Shown piece by piece: positions 11,084 through 22,248 of a stretch of DNA of 64,000 nt; positions within the stretch are counted from its first letter, which is position 1, and each line of letters opens with the position of its first letter. The DNA is taken from assembly GCA_026134025.1 (NCBI GenBank), contig JAOQII010000001.1:1-64000 (forward strand), given 5' to 3'. The position numbers and the translations under genes were made by a program. This DNA comes from Candidatus Syntropharchaeum sp. GTDB lineage: Archaea; Halobacteriota; Syntropharchaeia; Syntropharchaeales; Syntropharchaeaceae. The notes under the pieces are model-generated. The model searched no databases, was not told where the DNA came from, and was given only the letters and a program-made list of their open reading frames with translations.

Positions 11084-12560
11084 TCACCAATAGAGCCTAT
11101 TTATGCCTTCAATCATCGCATCAAGCGATGCCATTATTATATCTGTCCGTGCTCCCCTTGCAGTTATGACACGATCACCTTTGCTGAGTTTGACGGTAAC
11201 CTCAACAAGTGCATCTGTTCCACCACTTATCGCATCGACATGATACTGCTCCAGCTTAATTTCAGTTGTATTTCCGAGCGCACGCCGAAGCGCATGCATA
11301 GCAGCGTCAACGGGGCCATCACCAGTTCCAGCCTCAAGTACTTCCTCCCCATCGATCAGGAGCTTTATAGACGATGTAGGCGTTATCCGACTGCCTGATA
11401 CAACCGTAAGATCCTCGAGTACCACCTTTGGATTTTTCATAACGTGCGTAACGGTCTCTGCGATGACCTGAATGTCTGCATCTGTCACCCTTTTACCGCG
11501 ATCTCCAAGCTCTTTCACCCTGCGAAGGATTTCATTAAGTTCCTCTTCGCTTGCGTCAATTTCAAGCTCCTTCATCGCCATCTCGATCGACTTTCGCCCT
11601 GTGTGCTTTCCAAATACGAACCTTCGCTTTCTTCCGACATCTTCTGGACGCATCGGCTCATACGTCGTTGTATCTGCCAGTATTGCATGGATATGGATAC
11701 CTGACTCGTGTGTGAAGGCATTATCCCCTACGATCGGCTTGTTTGGAGATGTGGGTATCTTTGTGAGCCTGCTGACAAGCTTTGAGAGTTTGTAGAGATT
11801 TTCAGATTTGATTTTGGTCCTGATACCGTAGAGCTTCGTGAGTGCCATCACAACCTCTTCGAGCGATGCGTTTCCAGCGCGCTCTCCGATCCCGTTTACC
11901 GTTACATGAACTCCACTCGCACCCTCAAGTATCGCCTTAACTGAGTTTGCGGTCGCAAGCCCGAGATCGTTGTGACAGTGGAGGTTGAGCGGTGCGATTC
12001 CCTTTAGTGTCTGGACAACCTCAGCAACTCGTTCTGGCGTTAAAACTCCAACAGTGTCACAGAAGCAGATACGATCGGCTTTCACCGTCTCAAAAAGCTC
12101 CTTTACAAACGTAAGGTCTGCTCTTGATGCATCTTCTCCACTGAGTTCAACGATCAGACCATGATCCTTTGCATAATCAGCGACCGTTCCTGCAGCATCC
12201 ATGACAAAAAATCGATCTTTCTTGAGTTTCTCTCTTATGTGAAGATCTGAGACAGGGACGACAAGATGGATCGAGTCGACGTTGCAATCCAGGGCGTCAT
12301 CCACATCTTTTTTAAGCATCCTCGAAAATGTCGCGATCTCACAGCCAAGATCCGCACCAACCACCGCCCTGATCCCATCACGTTCACCTTCAGATGTCGC
12401 AGCAGAACCTGCTTCTATCACGTCCACGCCAACACTGGCGAGTTCCTTTGCGATCTTGACCTTTTCGTCTGCTACCAGTGTGACCCCAGGGGTCTGTTCG
12501 CCATCTCTAAGCGTCGTATCAAAGAATCTAACAGATTCAACAAATAAAACGATCCCTCAT
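11084..12560 (-). CDS. cimA: 2-isopropylmalate / (R)-citramalate synthase family (start frame disrupted, see findings)
   Basis: FFDTTLRDGEQTPGVTLVADEKVKIAKELASVGVDVIEAG extends upstream of the annotated ATG at 12427; HCHNDLGLATANS; C-terminal LeuA regulatory domain. An ATG at 12560 is one base out of frame. Confidence 0.85.
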
Positions 12561-12613
12561 GAAGAATCGTCTTTCAGGGTTGTATAAATATCTTTTGAAG
12601 TTCTCGTGAAAGT

Positions 12614-12639
12614 GTAGTATCCCTATCCCGTAGTATCCC
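12614..12639. repeat. Direct repeat GTAGTATCCC x2 (16-bp period) in the divergent cimA / tRNA-Lys-rpoH promoter region
   Basis: GTAGTATCCC at 12614-12623 and 12630-12639, with an extra TATCCC at 12624-12629; TTTTATA about 9 bp downstream. Confidence 0.7.
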
Positions 12640-12765
12640 AAAAGACTTTTATAGATCCGACCGTTTTAGTTCGTTTGTATCTGCTCGATTAGGTGATTCT
12701 ATCTATCTTGCGTGTGGTGCGATCGGAATATACAGTCAGAAGACGGGGTGTGGAATAAAGAAAGA

Positions 12766-12839
12766 GGGCTCGTAGCTCAGTTAGGCAGAGCACCTGGCTT
12801 TTAACCAGGTGGCCAAGGGTTCAAATCCCTTCGAGCCCG
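12766..12839 (+). tRNA. tRNA-Lys (anticodon TTT)
   Basis: GGGCTCG...CGAGCCC acceptor stem, CTGGCTTTTAACCAG anticodon arm, GGTTCAAATCC T-arm. Confidence 0.96.
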
Positions 12840-12851
12840 TGGAGGTAATGT

Positions 12852-13094
12852 ATGAAGAAGGGTGTAACATTGTTGGATCATGAGATGGTCCCGAAACATG
12901 AAATACTCTCAGAGGATGAAGAAAAAGCGGTTTTAAAAAAATATAAGGCTTTTAAGAGTCAATTTCCAAAGATAAAGTGCAATGACCCGATAGCTCGTGA
13001 GATCGGAGCAAAGGTTGGGCAGATAATTAAAATAACGAGGGATAGTAAAACTGCTGGTAAATCAGTAGCCTATCGTGTCGTGATAGATCAATAG
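12852..13094 (+). CDS. rpoH: RNA polymerase subunit H
   Basis: 80 aa; [17 protein letters not shown]...[33 protein letters not shown]. Confidence 0.95.
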   Translation: MKKGVTLLDHEMVPKHEILSEDEEKAVLKKYKAFKSQFPKIKCNDPIAREIGAKVGQIIKITRDSKTAGKSVAYRVVIDQ

Positions 13095-13111
13095 ATGCAG
13101 GGGGTTTAATT

Positions 13112-16100
13112 CTGTTAGATAGACGTGCATTATCAAAAGCATATTTTACAAAGGATAAACTTGTACAACATCATATCGACTCGTTCAATGCGTTTCTGGA
13201 GCAGGGACTTCAGGCGATCGTTGATGAGCAGGACATAATCGAGACATCGATCGAAGGGGGATCTGATCAGGACAAGTACAGAGTCTATGTGAAACTCGGC
13301 GATATTCAGGTCGGTACACCCAAGGTTAAAGAGGCTGATGGATCTAGAGAAGATCTATTTCCAGCCCAGGCTCGTCTCAGAAATCTGACCTATAGCACTC
13401 CGATCACCCTCTCGATGAAGGTGGTGCGAGAGCACGCCGTGACCGGCGAGATCGAGGAGGAACTTGAGGAGAAGGTTGAGATTGGCGAACTACCGATAAT
13501 GGTCAGATCGAAAGCGTGCAACCTCAGAGGGCTCTCAGAAGCCGAAAGAATTCGGGTAGGTGAAGATCCACTTGACCCTGGAGGATATTTCATCATCAAC
13601 GGGACGGAACGGGTTGTGATAACACTTGAGGATCTGGCGCCGAATAAGATTCTCACCGAATATGAGGTACGCTACGGAGATCGAGTCGAGATTGCAAAGG
13701 TTTTCTCACAGCGGCATGGTTACAGAGCGCTCGTTGTTGTTGAGAGAAACCGTAAGTCGCTGCTTGAGGTTTCATTCCCATCGGTCGCTGGCAAGATCAA
13801 CTTTGTGACGTTGATGCGTGCACTCGGACTTGAGACAGATGAAGAGATTGTTAACGCAGTCTCAACCGATCCAGAGATTATCAAGTTCATGATGGAGAAC
13901 CTTGAAGAGGCAGGGGTTGAAACAACCGAGGAAGTGATGGACAAACTCGAAAAGAAGATAGCGGCAGGTCAGGCGAAGGAGTATCGCGAGATAAGAACGC
14001 GATACGTCCTTGACAGATACCTGCTACCGCACCTTGGGGAGGATGAAAAATCGTACCTGAAGAAGGCATATTTCCTTGGCAGAATGGCTGAGGCATGCTT
14101 CGAGCTTGCGCTTGGGCGAAGAGGGGAGGATGACAAGGATCACTACACGAATAAGCGACTCAAGCTATCTGGTGAGCTAATGGAAGATTTATTCAGGGTT
14201 GCGTTCAACCGCCTTATCAAGGATATAAAATACCAGCTTGAGCGGGCAAGCATGCGAAACCGAGAACTCTCGGTTGCGACCGCCATAAGATCTGATGTTC
14301 TAACAGAGCGTCTTCTTCATCCACTTGCGACTGGTAACTGGGTGGGTGGAAGAACCGGCGTATCACAGCTTCTGGACAGGACGGATTATATGTCACTTCT
14401 ATCACACCTCAGGCGTCTTATATCTCCGCTATCCCGTTCTCAGCCACACTTCGAGGCGAGGGATCTTCATCCGACGCAGTGGGGAAGGATCTGTCCATCC
14501 GAGACACCAGAAGGACCAAACTGTGGTCTTGTGAAGAACTTTGCCCAGATGGTTGAGTTATCCCGTGCTATAACCCCTATGGAGTCTGAAAAGCTTGAAA
14601 AAATGCTCAGAGAGTTTGGAATGACGCCTCTTAGCGAATCGAGATCCACTGCTGGAAATGTAGAAGCAAAATCGGCATTTCAGGCACGCGTCTTCCATAA
14701 CGGGGATTTTATCGGGACACACAGTGATCCACGCAGACTGGTGAGGTTAATCCGGGAGAAAAGACGAGAAGGAGAATTATCAACGTATATAAACATTGCA
14801 TATCAGAATACAACAAAAGAGGTTGTTATAAATTCAGATCGAGGAAGGATGAGACGACCCGTGATAGTTGTTGAGTCGGGATCGCCTCGCCTGACTAACG
14901 ATTATATCGAACACCTTGCGAAAGGGAATATTAAATTTGAAGATCTTGTAGAGAATGGCTTCATCGAATACCTCGATCCTGATGAAGAGGAGAATGCGCT
15001 CATTGCTATCTACGAAGAGGATCTAACGCTCAATCATACACACCTTGAACTCGACCCCGCGCTGATCCTTGGTATATGCGCGGGGATGGTTCCCTATCCT
15101 GAGCATAACGCCTCGCCGCGTAACACGATGGGTGCAGGAATGGTAAAACAGTCGCTCGGTGTCGGTGCTGTGAATATGAAACTCAGAGGGGATACAACGA
15201 CCCATCTATTACACTATCCACAGCGTGCAATCACAAACACCCAAACGGCAACCTCGATAGGCTTCAATGAACGACCTTCAGGTCAGAACTTCGTTGTGGC
15301 GGTCCTATCTTATGAGGGATATAATATCGAGGATGCCCTGATCTTTAACAAGGGATCGATCGAGCGTGGTCTTGGCAGGAGCCACTTCTTCAGGACGTAC
15401 GAGGGGGAGGAGCATAGATACCCCGGCGGTCAGGAAGATACATTCGAGGTGCCTGATATCGAGGTAGCCGGGTGCAGAGGCAGTGAGTTCTACAGTTATC
15501 TCGATAGTGATGGTATCATAAACCCTGAGGTCGTTGTTCACCCAAACGACGTCCTGATCGGAAGGACGAGTCCGCCTCGGTTCCTCGAAGAGCCTACTGA
15601 CCTTGGTATCACCCCACAGCAGCGCAGGGAGACCTCGATCACGATGCGATCGAACGAGATGGGAATCGTCGATACGGTAATTTTAACCGAGTCTGAGAAC
15701 GGATCGAAACTCGTCAAGGTGAGCGTGAGGGATCAACGGATACCAGAAGTCGGTGATAAATTTGCATCCAGGCACGGGCAAAAGGGTGTGATCGGGTTGA
15801 TCCTGCCAACGATCGATATGCCTTTTACCGAGGATGGTGTTGTACCAGACCTTATCATCAACCCACATGCGATTCCTTCGAGAATGACGGTGGGACACGT
15901 GCTTGAGATGATCGGTGGTAAGGTCGGCTCGATGGAGGGGCGGTTCATCGATGCAACCGCCTTCTCGGGTGAAGAAGAAGATGATCTCAGATCTGCACTT
16001 GCGAAGTTCGGGTTTGCACACACCGGAAAGGAGGTCATGTACAACGGAATCACGGGTGAGCGGTTCAATGTCGATATATTCATCGGTGTGATCCTTTACC

Positions 16101-16489
16101 AGAAGCTATATCACATGGTCGCATCCAAGATGCATGCGCGGTCAAAAGGTCCTATACAGGTCCTAACGCGCCAGCCAACAGAGGGAAGAGCGAGAGAGGG
16201 CGGTTTGAGGTTTGGTGAGATGGAACGAGATGTCCTGATCGGATATGGTGCAGCACTGACGCTGAAGGAACGCTTACTCGATGAGTCGGACAAGGTCACG
16301 GTTCTTATATGTGAACACTGCGGCATGGTAGCGAACTTCGATAGACGGTTGAACACTGTAAACTGCCCGAACTGCAAAGCAGATACAGACATCCATTTTG
16401 TTGAGATGAGTTATGCGTTTAAGCTGCTTCTTGATGAGATGAAAGCGCTCTGTATTACGCCGAGACTCATCCTGCGGGACGCTGCATAG
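13112..16489 (+). CDS. rpoB: RNA polymerase subunit B, single unsplit polypeptide; start codon non-canonical or frame-disrupted
   Basis: [47 protein letters not shown] is open upstream of the annotated ATG at 13289; B'' and B' regions are in one frame through [20 protein letters not shown] to the C-terminal zinc ribbon. Confidence 0.92.
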   Translation: MLDRRALSKAYFTKDKLVQHHIDSFNAFLEQGLQAIVDEQDIIETSIEGGSDQDKYRVYVKLGDIQVGTPKVKEADGSREDLFPAQARLRNLTYSTPITLSMKVVREHAVTGEIEEELEEKVEIGELPIMVRSKACNLRGLSEAERIRVGEDPLDPGGYFIINGTERVVITLEDLAPNKILTEYEVRYGDRVEIAKVFSQRHGYRALVVVERNRKSLLEVSFPSVAGKINFVTLMRALGLETDEEIVNAVSTDPEIIKFMMENLEEAGVETTEEVMDKLEKKIAAGQAKEYREIRTRYVLDRYLLPHLGEDEKSYLKKAYFLGRMAEACFELALGRRGEDDKDHYTNKRLKLSGELMEDLFRVAFNRLIKDIKYQLERASMRNRELSVATAIRSDVLTERLLHPLATGNWVGGRTGVSQLLDRTDYMSLLSHLRRLISPLSRSQPHFEARDLHPTQWGRICPSETPEGPNCGLVKNFAQMVELSRAITPMESEKLEKMLREFGMTPLSESRSTAGNVEAKSAFQARVFHNGDFIGTHSDPRRLVRLIREKRREGELSTYINIAYQNTTKEVVINSDRGRMRRPVIVVESGSPRLTNDYIEHLAKGNIKFEDLVENGFIEYLDPDEEENALIAIYEEDLTLNHTHLELDPALILGICAGMVPYPEHNASPRNTMGAGMVKQSLGVGAVNMKLRGDTTTHLLHYPQRAITNTQTATSIGFNERPSGQNFVVAVLSYEGYNIEDALIFNKGSIERGLGRSHFFRTYEGEEHRYPGGQEDTFEVPDIEVAGCRGSEFYSYLDSDGIINPEVVVHPNDVLIGRTSPPRFLEEPTDLGITPQQRRETSITMRSNEMGIVDTVILTESENGSKLVKVSVRDQRIPEVGDKFASRHGQKGVIGLILPTIDMPFTEDGVVPDLIINPHAIPSRMTVGHVLEMIGGKVGSMEGRFIDATAFSGEEEDDLRSALAKFGFAHTGKEVMYNGITGERFNVDIFIGVILYQKLYHMVASKMHARSKGPIQVLTRQPTEGRAREGGLRFGEMERDVLIGYGAALTLKERLLDESDKVTVLICEHCGMVANFDRRLNTVNCPNCKADTDIHFVEMSYAFKLLLDEMKALCITPRLILRDAA

Positions 16490-16500
16490 GGATTGATAAT

Positions 16501-19125
16501 ATGATTGCACATCCAAAGCGGATAGATTCAATAAAGTTTGGTCTCCTATCTCCAAAAGAGATCAGGAAGATGAGTGTTACGAAGATCATAACGCCTGACA
16601 CCTACGATGACGATGGTTTTCCGATCGAGATGGGGCTTATGGATCAGCGTCTCGGGGTGATCGATCCAGGGCTTCGATGCAAGACGTGTGGTGGAAGACC
16701 GGGGGAATGTCCCGGCCATTTCGGACATATCGAGCTTGTTGCACCTGTTGTACATGTGGGATACGCCCGTCTTATAAGAAAGATCCTTAGATCTGTCTGC
16801 AGGTCGTGCAAGCGAGTTTTGCTTGAGAAGAAGGATCAGGATCACTTTAGCGCACAGATCAAAGAGCATCAGCGGGAAGGACAACCGATAGATGAGATCC
16901 TGAAAGAGGTTTTCAAGCGCGCCATGGCCGTAAACGTCTGCCCACACTGTGGAGAGGAACAGCTAAAGATCTTCTTTGAGTCACCGACGACGTACGAGGA
17001 GGGGGAGCACAAGCTGATGCCTGCAGATATAAGGGCGCGGCTTGAACAGATCCCTGATAAAGATCTTCCGGTCATAGGAATTAATCCAAAGCAGGTGAGA
17101 CCCGAGTGGATGATCCTGACGGTCTTACCTGTCCCACCGGTTACCGCTCGCCCATCGATCACGCTTGAGAGCGGGCAGCGGAGTGAGGACGATCTCACGC
17201 ATAAACTCGTTGATATAATCCGTATAAACCAGCGGTTTCAGGAGAACCGAGAGGCAGGAGCGCCACAATTGATCATTGAGGATCTTTGGGAGCTACTTCA
17301 GTATCACGTAACAACCTACATTGATAATGAGGTATCAGGTATTCCACCGGCCCGTCATCGGAGCGGAAGACCTTTAAAGACACTATCTCAGCGACTTAAG
17401 GGTAAAGAGGGGCGATTCAGAGGGAGTCTTTCAGGGAAGCGTGTCAACTTCTCAGCACGTACCGTAATCTCTCCTGACCCGAATTTGAGTATAAACGAGG
17501 TTGGGATACCTCAGAGAATCGCAGAGGAGATGACGATAACTGAGAATGTCACGGATAGAAACTTCAAAGCGATGGTTGAACTCATAAAGCGCGGTAGAAA
17601 TTATCCTTCTGCCAACTACGTGAGAAGGCTTGATGGTAAGCGTGTGAAGGTTACATCGACAAATTTTGAGGAGCTTGCAGAGCAGTTACAGGTAGGCTGG
17701 AAGATCGAGAGACAGCTCAGAGATGGGGATATTGTCCTCTTCAACCGCCAGCCATCACTTCACCGTATGAGCATAATGGCGCACCGAGTCAGGGTGATGC
17801 CCGGGAAGACTTTCAGGCTAAATCCTGCGGTCTGCCCCCCATATAACGCAGATTTTGATGGCGATGAGATGAACCTCCACGTACTCCAGAACGAGGAGGC
17901 ACGGGCAGAAGCAAGGATACTGATGGACGTCGAAGAAAATATACTCTCACCACGCTTTGGTGGGCCTGTCATCGGTGGAATACACGATCACATCTCAGGT
18001 CTTTATCTTCTGACGCGAAGTGGAACGAGGTTCGATGAGAACGACGTGCTTGAGCTTCTGAGACACTCCAGGATCACTGATCTGATCGAACCGTCGTTTG
18101 GTGAAGGGGACAAGCCCTACTGGAGCGGAAAGGATATCTTCAGCATGATACTCCCAGAAGGGTTCAATGCAACGTTCGAGGCAGAGATATGTCATAACTG
18201 CGAGGTTTGCCTCAAAGAGCGATGTGAGCATGATGCTTATGTTGTGATAGAGAACGGCAGACTTTTGAGAGGTACGATCGATGAGCGTGCGATTGGGGCG
18301 TTCAAGGGAAAGATCATCGATAGGATCACGAAGGAGTATGGTCCGGATCGTGCGAGAAGGTTCATCGATGATGCGACAAGCCTTGCGATACGGGCGATCA
18401 CGAGGTTGGGATTCAGTTTCGGGATAGATGATGAGGATATTCCACCCAGTGCACAGAAGCAGATACAGGCGTCGATCATTGCAACAGAAGAACAGGTGGC
18501 TCAGCTTGTAGATGCATACGATAACAATGAGCTTGAGCCTCTACCCGGTCGATCGGTCGAGGAGACGCTTGAACTTCGGATAATGCAGGAACTTGGAAGG
18601 GTGAGGGACGCTGCAGGAGCGATTGCAGGAGAGTATCTTGGTATGGATAATACCGCGGTTGCGATGGCACTCTCTGGTGCGAGGGGGTCGATGATGAACT
18701 TGACGCAGATGGCTGGATGTGTGGGGCAGCAGTCAGTTCGTGGTGCCAGGATCACGAGAGGCTACGAAGGAAGAACGCTCCCGCATTTCGAGCGCGGAGA
18801 TCTCGGTGCAGCGGCACATGGCTTTGTCAAATCCTCGTACAAAAAAGGCTTGAGCCCAACCGAGTTCTTCTTCCACGCGATCGGTGGAAGGGAAGGACTG
18901 GTCGACACAGCGGTTAGAACATCACAGTCAGGGTATTTCCAGCGGAGGCTCATAAACGCACTCCAGGATATCGAAGTGAAGTATGATGGTACGGTACGAG
19001 AAACGCGGGGCATGATCGTCCAGTTTGAGTACGGTGAGGATGGCGTTGACCCATCCAGAGGTGATTACGGAAAATCGATCAACATTGACAGAATAATAGA
19101 GCTTGCAACTTGTGGGGATGATTGA
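16501..19125 (+). CDS. rpoA1: RNA polymerase subunit A'
   Basis: NADFDGDEMN active-site motif; N-terminal CKTCGG zinc motif. Confidence 0.98.
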   Translation: MIAHPKRIDSIKFGLLSPKEIRKMSVTKIITPDTYDDDGFPIEMGLMDQRLGVIDPGLRCKTCGGRPGECPGHFGHIELVAPVVHVGYARLIRKILRSVCRSCKRVLLEKKDQDHFSAQIKEHQREGQPIDEILKEVFKRAMAVNVCPHCGEEQLKIFFESPTTYEEGEHKLMPADIRARLEQIPDKDLPVIGINPKQVRPEWMILTVLPVPPVTARPSITLESGQRSEDDLTHKLVDIIRINQRFQENREAGAPQLIIEDLWELLQYHVTTYIDNEVSGIPPARHRSGRPLKTLSQRLKGKEGRFRGSLSGKRVNFSARTVISPDPNLSINEVGIPQRIAEEMTITENVTDRNFKAMVELIKRGRNYPSANYVRRLDGKRVKVTSTNFEELAEQLQVGWKIERQLRDGDIVLFNRQPSLHRMSIMAHRVRVMPGKTFRLNPAVCPPYNADFDGDEMNLHVLQNEEARAEARILMDVEENILSPRFGGPVIGGIHDHISGLYLLTRSGTRFDENDVLELLRHSRITDLIEPSFGEGDKPYWSGKDIFSMILPEGFNATFEAEICHNCEVCLKERCEHDAYVVIENGRLLRGTIDERAIGAFKGKIIDRITKEYGPDRARRFIDDATSLAIRAITRLGFSFGIDDEDIPPSAQKQIQASIIATEEQVAQLVDAYDNNELEPLPGRSVEETLELRIMQELGRVRDAAGAIAGEYLGMDNTAVAMALSGARGSMMNLTQMAGCVGQQSVRGARITRGYEGRTLPHFERGDLGAAAHGFVKSSYKKGLSPTEFFFHAIGGREGLVDTAVRTSQSGYFQRRLINALQDIEVKYDGTVRETRGMIVQFEYGEDGVDPSRGDYGKSINIDRIIELATCGDD

Positions 19126-20505
<1,380 letters not shown>

Positions 20506-20506
20506 G

Positions 20507-20773
20507 ATGGATATGGATCGAGCACTCAAGATTGCAATGAGAACAGGCAAGGTCTTAATAGGCGCAAAAGAGGCTATAAAATCGGTTAGAAGTGAACGTG
20601 CAAAGGTTATAATTGTATCAGCAAACTGCCCCTCTTCGATCAGGGAGAACTTAAGAGGTGTGCCTGTAAAAGAGTATGAAGGGCTTAATACAGAGCTGGG
20701 AACCGCGTGTGGAAAGCCATTCCCGGTATCTGTTGCAACGATTATAGATCCGGGAGACTCGGGTCTTGCATAA
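20507..20773 (+). CDS. rpl30e: Ribosomal protein L30e
   Basis: MDMDRALKIAMRTGKVLIGAKEAIKSVRSERAKVIIVSANCP; operon position. Confidence 0.93.
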   Translation: MDMDRALKIAMRTGKVLIGAKEAIKSVRSERAKVIIVSANCPSSIRENLRGVPVKEYEGLNTELGTACGKPFPVSVATIIDPGDSGLA

Positions 20774-20804
20774 TTTTATATAAGAAGCTTATGAGGAATG
20801 AAAC

Positions 20805-21233
20805 TTGACGGTAATACTGGATACCGATGGGATGCGATATATCGCACTATTTGAGAGTTCTACAGGGGCGACGGTGCGTGATTGTATCGTCGATCGGGAG
20901 AATGATCGGTTGATATTTGTTATCAAGCAGGGTGAGATGGGGCTTGCCATCGGTAAGAGAGGGGAGAATATAAATAGACTCAGAGATATGATAGATAAGC
21001 AGATTGAGGTCGTGGAATACTCTGACGACGTCAGCGAGTTCATCTGCAATGGGTTCCAGCCAGCACCCATAAAAAACGTGAAGATCATTGAGAAGAATGA
21101 GAGGCAACTTGCCTATATCGAGGTATCGAAGAAGGATAAAGGTCTCGTGATAGGGAAGAATGGCAGGAACATCCAGAAAGTTAAAACGCTTGCAAATCGG
21201 CATCACAATATCGATGACATACTGGTGGTTTAA
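20805..21233 (+). CDS. nusA: NusA-like transcription termination factor (KH domains)
   Basis: [18 protein letters not shown] and [31 protein letters not shown] start. Confidence 0.93.
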   Translation: MTVILDTDGMRYIALFESSTGATVRDCIVDRENDRLIFVIKQGEMGLAIGKRGENINRLRDMIDKQIEVVEYSDDVSEFICNGFQPAPIKNVKIIEKNERQLAYIEVSKKDKGLVIGKNGRNIQKVKTLANRHHNIDDILVV

Positions 21234-21661
21234 TGGGAAAAGGAAAGTACGCGGTTAGAAAGATTAAGAAAGATCGAAAGAAGTTCAGATGGAGCGATCG
21301 AAAGTACATGACTCGTGCGCTCAATCTCAAGAAGAAGGTAGACCCGCTGGAAGGTTCACCCCGCGCTCGCGGTATCGTACTCGAGAAGCTCGGGATTGAG
21401 GCAAAGCAGCCAAACTCTGCAATAAGAAAAGCAGTGAGGATTCAGCTTATAAAGAATGGTAAGCAGGTTTCTGCATTCTGTCCTGGCGATGGTGCGATCA
21501 GTTTCATCGATGAGCATGATGAGGTTACGATAGAAGGTATCGGAGGTATGATGGGCGGTGCTTATGGGGATATTCCAGGTATCCGTTACAAGGTTATTGC
21601 TGTGAACAATATGTCGCTCCGAGAGATGGTTCTCGGACGGCGAGAGAAGCCGATGAGGTGA
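21233..21661 (+). CDS. rps12: Ribosomal protein S12
   Basis: [31 protein letters not shown]. Confidence 0.97.
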   Translation: MGKGKYAVRKIKKDRKKFRWSDRKYMTRALNLKKKVDPLEGSPRARGIVLEKLGIEAKQPNSAIRKAVRIQLIKNGKQVSAFCPGDGAISFIDEHDEVTIEGIGGMMGGAYGDIPGIRYKVIAVNNMSLREMVLGRREKPMR

Positions 21662-22248
21662 TTCTGGTGGCAGAAAAAAAATCAGATATGGACCCTTTCC
21701 TCGTATTTGGCAAATGGAGCATGGAAGATATCGAGTTCAAAGATCTGGGGATTGACCGATGCATTGGTCTTGAAAGTTTCATCGCGCCGTATTCCGGAGG
21801 TGTAAAGAAGCGGTTTGATAAGACCAGAGTACCGATCGTTGAGCGGCTCATAAATGTGATGATGCGGGGAGAACATAATACAGGCAAGAAACATAAGGCA
21901 TATAATATCGTTAAAGAAGCGTTTGAGATCATCGCTGAGCGAACGAAGAAGAACCCTGTACAGCTTTTGATTACCGCGATCGAGAATGCAGGACCAAGGG
22001 AGGAGATCGTGAGACTGAAGTTCGGTGGGATATCAGTCCCAAAATCTGTAGATACTGCACCTTTGAGGCGGATTGATCAGGCGCTCATGAACATCGCAAA
22101 AGGTGCAAAACGGACATCTTTCAAGAGCAGACGATCCGCGAGTGAGTGCCTTGCCACAGAGATTATTGCAGCGGCGAACTATGATGTTAAGACGTTCTCG
22201 ATCGGAAGGAAAGAGGAGAAGGAACGTATCGCAAAGGCAGCTCGATGA
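21658..22248 (+). CDS. rps7: Ribosomal protein S7
   Basis: [35 protein letters not shown] start. Confidence 0.97.
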   Translation: MILVAEKKSDMDPFLVFGKWSMEDIEFKDLGIDRCIGLESFIAPYSGGVKKRFDKTRVPIVERLINVMMRGEHNTGKKHKAYNIVKEAFEIIAERTKKNPVQLLITAIENAGPREEIVRLKFGGISVPKSVDTAPLRRIDQALMNIAKGAKRTSFKSRRSASECLATEIIAAANYDVKTFSIGRKEEKERIAKAAR

